Source: Thiohalomonas denitrificans
GTDB taxonomy: Bacteria > Pseudomonadota > Gammaproteobacteria > Thiohalomonadales > Thiohalomonadaceae
Assembly: GCF_016841685.1 (NCBI RefSeq)
Contig: NZ_JAENYR010000022.1
Coordinates: 1-47,675, forward strand
Reading direction: 5' to 3'
DNA length: 47,675 nt
Shown: piece by piece, positions 41,227 through 47,675 of the stretch
Numbering within the stretch: position 1 is the stretch's first letter
Layout: each line of letters starts with the position of its first letter
Position numbers and translations under genes: made by a program
The notes under the pieces: generated by a model
The model's database searches: none
The model's input: only the letters and a program-made list of their open reading frames with translations
Told to the model about the DNA's origin: nothing

Positions 41227-41528
41227 GTCCGACAGACTTTTCAAGGAGTCAGGAAGACAATGCTCACCCACAAGGAAGAGGAAGTTCCAGGGAGGAGACG
41301 GGACAGGAGGGCCCCGAGACAAGGTACAAGGCGGTACGGTGGACGTTGAATCCTGCCAGGAACCGGCACAAGGACGAAAGAACGCGAGGGATTGCGACGC
41401 AGGGAGGGGCAGTGCCACGGATGTGATCCCAGGGAAGGAAGAAGCGAGCCCAACAGGAGAACGAAAAAGGCCCACGGAAGGAGCCAGGGAGTGGTGAAAG
41501 GCCCGGGCATTGCCCGGGCCTTTTTATT
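41227..41528 (+). ncRNA. csrB: CsrB/RsmZ-type CsrA-sequestering small RNA
   Basis: A plus-strand transcript candidate of about 300 nt with about 20 GGA trinucleotides between 41245 and 41490, many as AGGA or AGGGA. Some lie in hairpin loops: TGCC-AGGAACC-GGCA (41354-41368) and CGGG/CCCG (41299-41316) enclosing ACAGGAGG. Its 5' part (GTCCGACAG...GGAGTCAGGAAGACAA) resembles the E. coli CsrB 5' end as I remember it. It ends in a strong terminator (41499-41528). Such RNAs bind many CsrA/RsmA dimers and relieve translational repression. No open frame with family features overlaps it. The 5' end is inferred; it could begin anywhere about 41220-41245. Confidence 0.85.
41499..41528 (+). terminator. 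Terminator of the CsrB-like RNA
   Basis: AGGCCCGGG (from 41499) pairs with CCCGGGCCT (to 41521) around CATTG, followed by TTTTTATT. Read on the minus strand the T-tract is only TTT, so it is mainly a plus-strand terminator. It may also slow transcripts leaving dnaJ. Confidence 0.92.
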
Positions 41529-41557
41529 GACCAGCCGCCACCTGTCGGACCAGACCG

Positions 41558-42700
41558 CTAAAACTTCATTTCCTCAAAGAATTTTCGGACCCCGTCCAGC
41601 CAGGAATGGTGCTTCGGGCTATGCTTGCTGTCACCTTCACGCATGCTCTCGTCGAACGCGTAGAGAAGCTCCTTCTGCTCCTCGGTGAGATTCACGGGAG
41701 TTTCCACCACCACCCGGCACAGCAGGTCACCGACATGGCCGCCACGAACTGATTTGACGCCCTTGCCCCGCAAACGGAACTGCTTGCCGGTCTGGGTCTC
41801 CGGCGGCACCTTCAGCTTGACCCGTCCGTTCAGGGTCGGGACATCCAGTTCACCACCCAGAGCCGCAGTCGTAAACGCTATCGGAACCTCGCAAGAGAGA
41901 TCTGCACCATCGCGCCGGAAGATCGAGTGCGGTTTAACGCTGATCTGAACGTAGAGATCGCCCGGAGGACCCCCGTTTTCACCCGGTTCACCCTCGCCGC
42001 CCAAACGGATCCGATCGCCCGTATCCACTCCCGGCGGCACCTTGACGGAAAGGGTTTTCTGCTGCTCTACCCGGCCCTGGCCGTGGCAGGAGGGACAAGG
42101 GTCGGTGATAATCTGGCCGCTGCCGTGACAGCGTGGGCAAGCCTGCTGGATAGAGAAAAAGCCCTGCTGCATGCGCACCTGGCCATGCCCCTGGCAGGTG
42201 GGACAGGTGGTCGGGCTGCTTCCCTTGCGGGCCCCGGAGCCTTCGCACACTTCGCATTCCACCAGGGTGGGGATACGGATCTTGACGGACGTGCCCTGAA
42301 CCGCATCCTCCAGAGAGAGTTCCAGGTTGTAACGCAGATCGGCACCCCGGAAGGCGCGGCTACCGCCGCGGGCTCCGCCCCCGAAGATGTCGCCAAAGAC
42401 ATCCCCGAAGATATCGGAGAAGTTGGCCCCGCCACCAAAACCACCCGCTCCGCCGGGACCACCACCCATGCCGCCCTCGAGACCGGCATGGCCAAACTGA
42501 TCGTAGGCGGCGCGCTTCTGTGCGTCGGCCAGAACGTCGTAGGCCTCTCTGGACTCCTTGAACTTGTTTTCCGCCTCGGCATCATCCGGATTCCGGTCCG
42601 GATGGAACTTCATCGCCATGCGTTTGAAGGCCTTTTTGATTTCGGCCTCCGTGGCATTGCGCTGAATGCCGAGCACTTCGTAATAGTCGCGTTTTGCCAT
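41558..42700 (-). CDS. dnaJ: Chaperone protein DnaJ
   Basis: The Hsp40 co-chaperone that delivers substrates to DnaK and stimulates its ATPase. It has 380 residues: a J domain with HPD (KFHPDRNP) near residue 33, a Gly/Phe-rich linker (about 75-115, [16 protein letters not shown]), then four CxxCxGxG zinc motifs ([32 protein letters not shown], about 145-210) and C-terminal substrate-binding domains. ATG start. It lies 121 bp after dnaK, with a 9-nt-unit hairpin between them. Confidence 0.99.
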   Translation of the reverse strand: MAKRDYYEVLGIQRNATEAEIKKAFKRMAMKFHPDRNPDDAEAENKFKESREAYDVLADAQKRAAYDQFGHAGLEGGMGGGPGGAGGFGGGANFSDIFGDVFGDIFGGGARGGSRAFRGADLRYNLELSLEDAVQGTSVKIRIPTLVECEVCEGSGARKGSSPTTCPTCQGHGQVRMQQGFFSIQQACPRCHGSGQIITDPCPSCHGQGRVEQQKTLSVKVPPGVDTGDRIRLGGEGEPGENGGPPGDLYVQISVKPHSIFRRDGADLSCEVPIAFTTAALGGELDVPTLNGRVKLKVPPETQTGKQFRLRGKGVKSVRGGHVGDLLCRVVVETPVNLTEEQKELLYAFDESMREGDSKHSPKHHSWLDGVRKFFEEMKF

Positions 42701-42719
42701 AATCCTGAATCGTTCAAAA

Positions 42720-42780
42720 CCACGGGGAGCACGGAGAGCACGGGGTTAAAATTCCCCATGCTCCCCGTGCCCCCCGTGGT
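42720..42780. repeat. 9-nt-unit inverted hairpin (dnaK-dnaJ gap)
   Basis: The left arm 42720-42745 reads CCACGGGGA-GCACGGAGA-GCACGGGG; the right arm 42754-42780 inverts CCACGGGGG, GCACGGGGA, GCATGGGG. The 8-bp spacer makes this a compact, very stable hairpin between dnaK and dnaJ. It could set the dnaK:dnaJ transcript ratio, by analogy with known intercistronic hairpins. Confidence 0.75.
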
Positions 42781-42821
42781 ATGAGTTGGAGGGGTCGGCT
42801 AGCAGCCTTTGGGGCTGCAGT

Positions 42822-44756
42822 CTACTTCTTATTGTCGTCGACTTCCTCGAATTCGGCGTCGACCACATCATCACCGCCCTTCGGTTCGCCACCGGCCGCT
42901 TGCTCGCCACCTTCACCCGCGGCGCCGGCCTCACCCTTTTCGGCATAGAGACGCTCAGCCATTTTACCGGAGGCCTCGGCCAGGGCCTGGGTCTTGGACT
43001 CGATGGCATCCTTGTCATCCCCCTTCATGGCCTCCTCAAGCTCGGTAATGGCGGCCTCGATCTTCTCCTTTTCGTCCGCCTCCAGCTTGTCGCCCAGCTC
43101 GTGCATGGACTTGCGGGTGGCGTTAATCATGCTGTCCGCCTGATTACGCGCCGTCACCAAATCATGGAATTTCTGGTCGTCGGCCTTATGAGCTTCGGCG
43201 TCCTTGACCATCTTGTCGACCTCTTCATCGGACAGGCCGGACGAGGCCTTGATAACGATCTTCTGCTCCTTGCCGGTGCCCTTGTCCTTGGCGGAGACGT
43301 GCAGAATGCCATTGGCGTCGATATCGAAGGTGACCTCGACCTGCGGCACCCCGCGTGGCGCGGGCGGGATATCGGTCAGGTCGAAACGGCCCAGGGACTT
43401 GTTGTCCACCGCACGTTCGCGCTCCCCCTGCAGGACATGCACGGTAACCGCCGTCTGGTTGTCCTCGGCCGTGGAGAAGACCTGGGTGGCCTTGGTCGGA
43501 ATCGTGGTGTTGCGGTCGATGAGCTTGGTCATGATGCCGCCCAGAGTCTCGATACCGAGAGACAGCGGCGTCACGTCCAGCAGCAGCACGTCCTTGACGT
43601 CGCCAGCCAGCACACCACCCTGAATCGCCGCACCCACGGCAACGGCCTCGTCCGGGTTGACATCCTTGCGCGGCTCCTTGCCGAAAAAGTTCTTGACCGC
43701 TTCCTGCACCTTGGGCATGCGGGTCTGACCGCCAACCAGGATGACATCGTCGATCTCCGATGCGGAGAGTCCGGCATCGGACAGGGCGACCTTGCACGGC
43801 TCGATGGTGCGAGCCACCAGGTCGTCTACCAGCCCTTCCAGCTTCGCCCGCGTCACCTTGACGTTCAGATGCTTCGGACCGCTGGCATCCGCCGTTATAT
43901 AGGGCAGGTTGACATCGGTTTGCTGTGTGGAGGAGAGCTCGATCTTGGCCTTCTCCGCGGCCTCTTTCAGCCGCTGCATGGCCAGGGGATCGCTACGCAG
44001 ATCGATGCCCTGGTCCTTCTTGAACTCGTCTGCCAGATAATCGAGCAGCCGCTTGTCGAAATCCTCACCACCCAGGAAGGTGTCACCATTGGTGGAGAGA
44101 ACCTCGAACTGGTGCTCGCCTTCGATCTCCGCAATCTCGATGATGGAGATGTCAAAGGTGCCGCCGCCCAGGTCATAGACGGCAATCTTGCGGTCACCAT
44201 GCTTCTTGTCCATGCCGTAGGCCAACGCTGCTGCCGTGGGCTCGTTGATGATGCGCTTGACCTCCAGCCCCGCAATTCGGCCTGCGTCCTTGGTCGCCTG
44301 GCGCTGGGAATCATTGAAGTAGGCCGGGACGGTAATTACCGCCTCGGTCACTTCCTCGCCGAGATAGTCCTCGGCGGTTTTCTTCATCTTCTGCAGGACC
44401 TTGGCCGAAACCTCCGGGGCCGCCATCTTCTGGCCCTTGGCCTCCACCCAGGCGTCACCGTTATCCGCCTTGACGATCTTGTAGGCCACCAGATCAATGT
44501 CTTTCTGGACCGTATCCTCCTCGAAACGGCGGCCAATCAGTCGCTTGATGGCAAACAGGGTATTCTCCGGGTTGGTGACGGCCTGACGCTTGGCCGACTG
44601 ACCCACCAGTACCTCGTCGTCATCCTTGCTGAACGCGACAATAGAGGGTGTAGTGCGATCGCCTTCGCTGTTTTCGATAACCCGGGCCTTGCCGCCCTCC
44701 ATCACCGCCACACAGGAATTGGTGGTGCCGAGATCGATACCGATAATTTTTCCCAT
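42822..44756 (-). CDS. dnaK: Chaperone protein DnaK (Hsp70)
   Basis: The ATP-dependent Hsp70 chaperone. It has 644 residues. The nucleotide-binding domain opens with [19 protein letters not shown] and contains [22 protein letters not shown] and [13 protein letters not shown]; the linker-to-substrate domain begins near [18 protein letters not shown]. The C-terminal lid ends in a Gly/Ala-rich tail and EEVDDNKK, the typical bacterial EEVD-like end. ATG start. grpE lies 85 bp upstream. I found no CIRCE or convincing sigma32 site directly before dnaK. Confidence 0.99.
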   Translation of the reverse strand: MGKIIGIDLGTTNSCVAVMEGGKARVIENSEGDRTTPSIVAFSKDDDEVLVGQSAKRQAVTNPENTLFAIKRLIGRRFEEDTVQKDIDLVAYKIVKADNGDAWVEAKGQKMAAPEVSAKVLQKMKKTAEDYLGEEVTEAVITVPAYFNDSQRQATKDAGRIAGLEVKRIINEPTAAALAYGMDKKHGDRKIAVYDLGGGTFDISIIEIAEIEGEHQFEVLSTNGDTFLGGEDFDKRLLDYLADEFKKDQGIDLRSDPLAMQRLKEAAEKAKIELSSTQQTDVNLPYITADASGPKHLNVKVTRAKLEGLVDDLVARTIEPCKVALSDAGLSASEIDDVILVGGQTRMPKVQEAVKNFFGKEPRKDVNPDEAVAVGAAIQGGVLAGDVKDVLLLDVTPLSLGIETLGGIMTKLIDRNTTIPTKATQVFSTAEDNQTAVTVHVLQGERERAVDNKSLGRFDLTDIPPAPRGVPQVEVTFDIDANGILHVSAKDKGTGKEQKIVIKASSGLSDEEVDKMVKDAEAHKADDQKFHDLVTARNQADSMINATRKSMHELGDKLEADEKEKIEAAITELEEAMKGDDKDAIESKTQALAEASGKMAERLYAEKGEAGAAGEGGEQAAGGEPKGGDDVVDAEFEEVDDNKK

Positions 44757-44841
44757 AATCTCCTACTCCGATTCTGTTTGGGCCCGCCTGCTGCGGACTC
44801 GGAAATTTCTACCGCATTACATAAGGTCAATAGCCGCGGTT

Positions 44842-45408
44842 TCAACCCTTGGAGACGATCACCATGGCAGGTCGCAGCAGCCGTTCGTTGAGTGTGTAGC
44901 CCTTCTGCATCACCGCCACGACGGTGTTTTCCGGATGTTCCGCACTCTCCTGCATGGTCATGGCCTGGTGGTATTCCGGGTTAAACGGCTCGCCGACCGG
45001 ATTGATTTCCCGGATACCGAACTTCTGCAGTGCATCGCTGAACATCTTCAGCGTCAGTTCGGTACCCTCGCGCAGCCTGGCCACCGTCTCGTCATCGCCA
45101 GTGGCGGCGGACAGACCCATCTCCAGGCTGTCCTTGACCGGCAGCAGCTCGGCGGCGAACTTCTCCAGCGCGAACTTGTGGGCGCCTTCCACATCGCGCT
45201 CCGCACGACGGCGGGTATTTTCCAGCTCGGCCTGCAGGCGCAAGCACTGGCTCCAATGCTCATCCGCCTTGTTACGGGCATCCTCCAGCTGAAGCTGGAG
45301 ATCCTCATGGCCCGCTTCCTGCCCCGCTTCGGTCCCGGTGGCTTCGGCCGACTCCGGGGCCTGTGGCTCTTCGCTTTCGTTGTCCGGAGACTTGGTCTCT
45401 TCGTTCAT
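44842..45408 (-). CDS. grpE: Nucleotide exchange factor GrpE
   Basis: Releases ADP from DnaK and acts as a thermosensor through its long coiled-coil dimer. It has 188 residues: an acidic disordered N-terminus (about 1-40), a helical coiled-coil (about 40-110, [36 protein letters not shown]) and the C-terminal beta domain with [18 protein letters not shown] and [22 protein letters not shown] start with GAGAGGAAG upstream. The hrcA terminator precedes it, so grpE-dnaK-dnaJ may have separate control from hrcA. Confidence 0.98.
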   Translation of the reverse strand: MNEETKSPDNESEEPQAPESAEATGTEAGQEAGHEDLQLQLEDARNKADEHWSQCLRLQAELENTRRRAERDVEGAHKFALEKFAAELLPVKDSLEMGLSAATGDDETVARLREGTELTLKMFSDALQKFGIREINPVGEPFNPEYHQAMTMQESAEHPENTVVAVMQKGYTLNERLLRPAMVIVSKG

Positions 45409-45430
45409 GTACAGACTCCGCTTCCTCTCA

Positions 45431-45475
45431 CAAAATAAAAAGGAATCCCCGACGCCGCTACGGCGCCTGAATTCC
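45431..45475 (-). terminator. Terminator between hrcA and grpE
   Basis: GGAAT (45442-45446) pairs with ATTCC (45471-45475), and CGCCG (45453-45457) with CGGCG (45461-45465). On the minus strand the stem is followed by TTTTTATTTT. It lies 16 bp beyond the hrcA stop. Confidence 0.75.
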
Positions 45476-45490
45476 CTGAGATATAGGGGG

Positions 45491-46531
45491 CTACTTGTCG
45501 GGATTCAAGGCCGCGCCGAGCAATCGGGCAGTAATGTCGACGATCGGGATAACACGGCCATAGGCCATACGGGTGGGGCCGATCACCCCTAACACGCCTA
45601 CTACCCGGTCTTCCACCTTGTAGGGGGAAGTAACGATACTGCAGACGTCCAGCGCCTCATGGCCCGCTTCATTGCCGATGAAGATTTGCAGGCCATCGGC
45701 GGCAAGGGACTGGTCCAGGAGATGGAGGATGTCCCGTTTGGTGCCGAACGCCTCGAACAACCGGCGCAGACGCTTCATATCGGACATCTCCGCATACGAC
45801 ATGAGATTGGTCTCGCCAGCCATGAGGTAATCATCCTCATCGTCATCTTCGGAAAAGGCCTGTTGAGCCATCTCCAGCGCAGAACGCATCAGCCGGTCCA
45901 TATCCTCGCGATCGGCCTGCATCTGCTGGATGAGCCGATTGCGCACCTCGCGTAAAGTGCGGCCGGCGAAATGCTCGTTGATGAAATTCGCCGCCCGGGT
46001 CAGTTCCGAGCCGGAATAACGCCGCGTGGTATGAATGATGCGGTTCTGCACCTCCCGCTCATTGACCACCAGAATAACCAGCACACGGGAAGCGGAGAGC
46101 GGCAAAAACTCGATCTGCCGCAATGCCACCTGTTCGCGGCGGGGAAGCATGACCACACCCGCCAGCGAAGTGACGTCCGAAAGCAGGGATGAGGCCGAGG
46201 AGAGCAGCCGGCCGGGGTCCTCTCCACTCTCGAACTGCGCCTCCAGGCCACGAAGCTCCTCCTCATCCAGTGGTTTTATCGTCAGCAGAGTGTCGACAAA
46301 AAACCGGTAGCCCTGCGCCGTTGGTACCCGACCTGCCGACGTGTGCGGCGACCGGATCAATCGCGCCTCCTCAAGGTCGGCCATGACGTTACGGATCGTC
46401 GCCGGACTCAGGTTCAGCTTGCTGTCCCGCGCCAGGGTGCGTGAGCCAACCGGCTGGCCATCACGGATATGGCGCTCCACCAAGGCCTTGAAGAGATATT
46501 GGGCACGTTCGGTCAATTCGTAACCGGCCAT
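45491..46531 (-). CDS. hrcA: Heat-inducible transcription repressor HrcA
   Basis: The repressor of class I heat-shock genes; it binds CIRCE operators and depends on GroEL for activity. It has 346 residues from ATG 46529-46531; a GTG three codons earlier (46538-46540) is an alternative. The N-terminal winged-helix domain contains [25 protein letters not shown] and [20 protein letters not shown]; the GAF-like C-terminal domain ends [34 protein letters not shown] element overlaps its own promoter, which implies autoregulation. Many gammaproteobacteria rely on sigma32 alone, so HrcA plus CIRCE is informative. Confidence 0.97.
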   Translation of the reverse strand: MAGYELTERAQYLFKALVERHIRDGQPVGSRTLARDSKLNLSPATIRNVMADLEEARLIRSPHTSAGRVPTAQGYRFFVDTLLTIKPLDEEELRGLEAQFESGEDPGRLLSSASSLLSDVTSLAGVVMLPRREQVALRQIEFLPLSASRVLVILVVNEREVQNRIIHTTRRYSGSELTRAANFINEHFAGRTLREVRNRLIQQMQADREDMDRLMRSALEMAQQAFSEDDDEDDYLMAGETNLMSYAEMSDMKRLRRLFEAFGTKRDILHLLDQSLAADGLQIFIGNEAGHEALDVCSIVTSPYKVEDRVVGVLGVIGPTRMAYGRVIPIVDITARLLGAALNPDK

Positions 46532-46580
46532 GTTGCTCACTCGTCTCTCAGTTACGTCCGATCCACACGTCGGAGCAGCG

Positions 46581-46610
46581 ATTTTAGCACTCCCGGGGGT
46601 CGGCTGCTAA
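46581..46610 (-). promoter_or_regulatory. CIRCE operator overlapping the hrcA promoter
   Basis: TTAGCACTC (46584-46592), a 9-bp spacer, then GGCTGCTAA (46602-46610) match the CIRCE consensus TTAGCACTC-N9-GAGTGCTAA at 16 of 18 arm bases. On the minus strand a promoter reading TTAGCA-N18-TAAAAT (-10 five of six) uses the outer parts of the same site. HrcA bound here would block hrcA transcription. Confidence 0.85.
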
Positions 46611-46746
46611 CGCTGTCGCTAGTGGGCCATGCGGAAAAGGGAGAAGGGACAAACACCTTTTCAACAGCCTGCAAAGCGTGAAACAGTACCCTGGTTGGCG
46701 GACTCCCGGTAACGTGTTAAGTTTCCGGCAGTTTTTGGAGGGAGCA

Positions 46747-47616
46747 ATGGCGGAAGAGTTCACAAGTATCGGGCTGATTGGAAAATACGCGGACGCTTCG
46801 GTCGGTGCGACACTCCGGGGCTTACGGGATTATCTGCAGGGCCACGATGTCGACGTGCTGCTGGATGAGGCCACCGCCGAAGTGTGGCCGGACCATGACA
46901 TGAGCACCGCCAGCCGGCCGCACATCGGCGAGCACTGCGACCTGGCGATCGTGGTCGGCGGTGACGGAACCCTTCTGAATGCCGCCCGTTCGCTCGCCAG
47001 TTACCGGATCGCCCTGCTGGGTATCAATCTGGGTCGTCTGGGGTTCCTGGCCGACATTTCTCCGGATCAAATGCAGGATAAACTGGATTCCATCCTCAAG
47101 GGCGAGTACCAGGAGGACAGACGCTTCCTGCTCCACACCTCCATCATCCGTGACGGTGAAGAGCTCTCCGAAAGCGAGGCGCTCAACGACGTCGTGGTGC
47201 ACAAATGGGACGTGGCGCGGATGATCGAGGTGGAGACCTACGTGGACGGGCGTTTTCTCAACACCGTACGTTCCGACGGCCTTATCGTGTCCACCCCGAC
47301 CGGCTCCACCGCCTATGCGCTATCAGGGGGTGGCCCCATCCTGCAGCCCAGCCTTGATGCCGTCATCCTGGTCCCGATCTGCCCTCACACCCTGAGTCAT
47401 CGACCGATCGTTGTTCACGGCGAAAGCGAGATCGAGATCGTGGTAGGCGGGGCCGGTCAGTCCCATGCACAGGTAACCTGCGATGGACAGATCAATCTGG
47501 GCCTGGTCTCCGGGGACCGGGTGCGAATCAAGAAAAAGTCACACGAAGCACGGCTGATCCACCCCCTGGATCATGACTACTTCCATATCCTCCGCGCCAA
47601 GCTGGGTTGGGGATGA
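46747..47616 (+). CDS. nadK: NAD kinase
   Basis: Phosphorylates NAD to NADP with ATP. It has 289 residues from ATG 46747; GGAGGGAG just upstream is a strong Shine-Dalgarno, and the family opening SIGLIGKYAD follows. An earlier in-frame ATG (46678) would add 23 unlikely residues. The nucleotide motif GGDGT is at residues 71-75; LGINLGRLGFLADI, NDVVVHKW (near 162-169) and SDGLIVSTPTGSTAYALSGGGPIL are signatures. It is divergent from hrcA, a conserved hrcA-nadK neighbourhood in gammaproteobacteria. Confidence 0.98.
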   Translation: MAEEFTSIGLIGKYADASVGATLRGLRDYLQGHDVDVLLDEATAEVWPDHDMSTASRPHIGEHCDLAIVVGGDGTLLNAARSLASYRIALLGINLGRLGFLADISPDQMQDKLDSILKGEYQEDRRFLLHTSIIRDGEELSESEALNDVVVHKWDVARMIEVETYVDGRFLNTVRSDGLIVSTPTGSTAYALSGGGPILQPSLDAVILVPICPHTLSHRPIVVHGESEIEIVVGGAGQSHAQVTCDGQINLGLVSGDRVRIKKKSHEARLIHPLDHDYFHILRAKLGWG

Positions 47617-47621
47617 GCTGC

Positions 47622-47675
<54 letters not shown>

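Noticed and set aside
41225-41510. Short open frames on both strands within the CsrB-like RNA
   Set aside because: They are rich in Gly/Arg/Glu or Pro/Leu from the GGA repeats, have no Shine-Dalgarno and run into the terminator hairpin.
44757-44841. A sigma32 or sigma70 promoter directly before dnaK
   Set aside because: A TTGACC hexamer is present, but no -10 of acceptable sequence lies at 16-18 bp, and no CCCCAT-type sigma32 -10 was found.
42786-44891. A 701-codon plus-strand open frame opposite dnaK
   Set aside because: It is antisense to an unambiguous full-length DnaK. The frame is open because of the codon bias of high-GC genes; it shows no family motifs.

Overview
The window is a conserved chromosomal housekeeping region of a gammaproteobacterium. 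The gene orders fmet-tRNA/rimP/nusA/infB/rbfA/truB/rpsO/pnp, tpiA/secG/tRNA-Leu/nuoA-N, folP/glmM and hrcA/grpE/dnaK/dnaJ fit that class. nuoC and nuoD are separate genes and a DUF2818 gene follows nuoN, which points away from enterics and towards Chromatiales-like or other free-living lineages; this placement is inference and I do not name a genus. Almost everything is on the minus strand. The exceptions are yhbY, nadK and one small RNA.

Layout, left to right. 1-1242: repeat-rich DNA, a membrane/TPR-like hypothetical gene and the pnp terminator. 1260-10188: the translation/RNA operon (read right to left: promoter, tRNA-fMet, terminator, rimP, nusA, infB, rbfA, terminator, truB, rpsO, pnp). 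10214-26150: DUF2818 and the complete 14-gene complex I operon nuoA-N, with a good sigma70-type promoter before nuoA. 26401-32695: tRNA-Leu(GAG), secG, tpiA, glmM, folP, ftsH, rlmE. 33162-41000: yhbY (+), a DUF4149 gene, greA, carB, carA, dapB and a Tat-exported DsrE-like protein. About 41227-41528 (+): a GGA-rich RNA gene. 41558-46610: dnaJ, dnaK, grpE, hrcA and a CIRCE operator. 46747-47616: nadK (+), then a 7-bp tandem repeat that runs off the window.

The most notable non-coding item is a CsrB/RsmZ-type small RNA between dnaJ and the DsrE-like gene. It has about 20 GGA motifs in about 250 nt, a strong terminator and an upstream near-perfect GacA/UvrY-type box. It implies a Gac/Csr (Rsm) post-transcriptional circuit in this organism. 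The second theme is intergenic repeats. Two related MITE-like elements carry matching ends and flanking direct repeats; an unrelated MITE-like element sits exactly at the nuoG stop codon; a family of hairpins built from 9-nt units occupies at least six gene gaps; and several short REP-like hairpins are present.

Several genes appear to use GTG or TTG starts (pnp, truB, rbfA, nuoD, nuoB, ftsH, carA). The starts given here were chosen from Shine-Dalgarno position and family length. All assignments are from reading the sequence; no database search was run.
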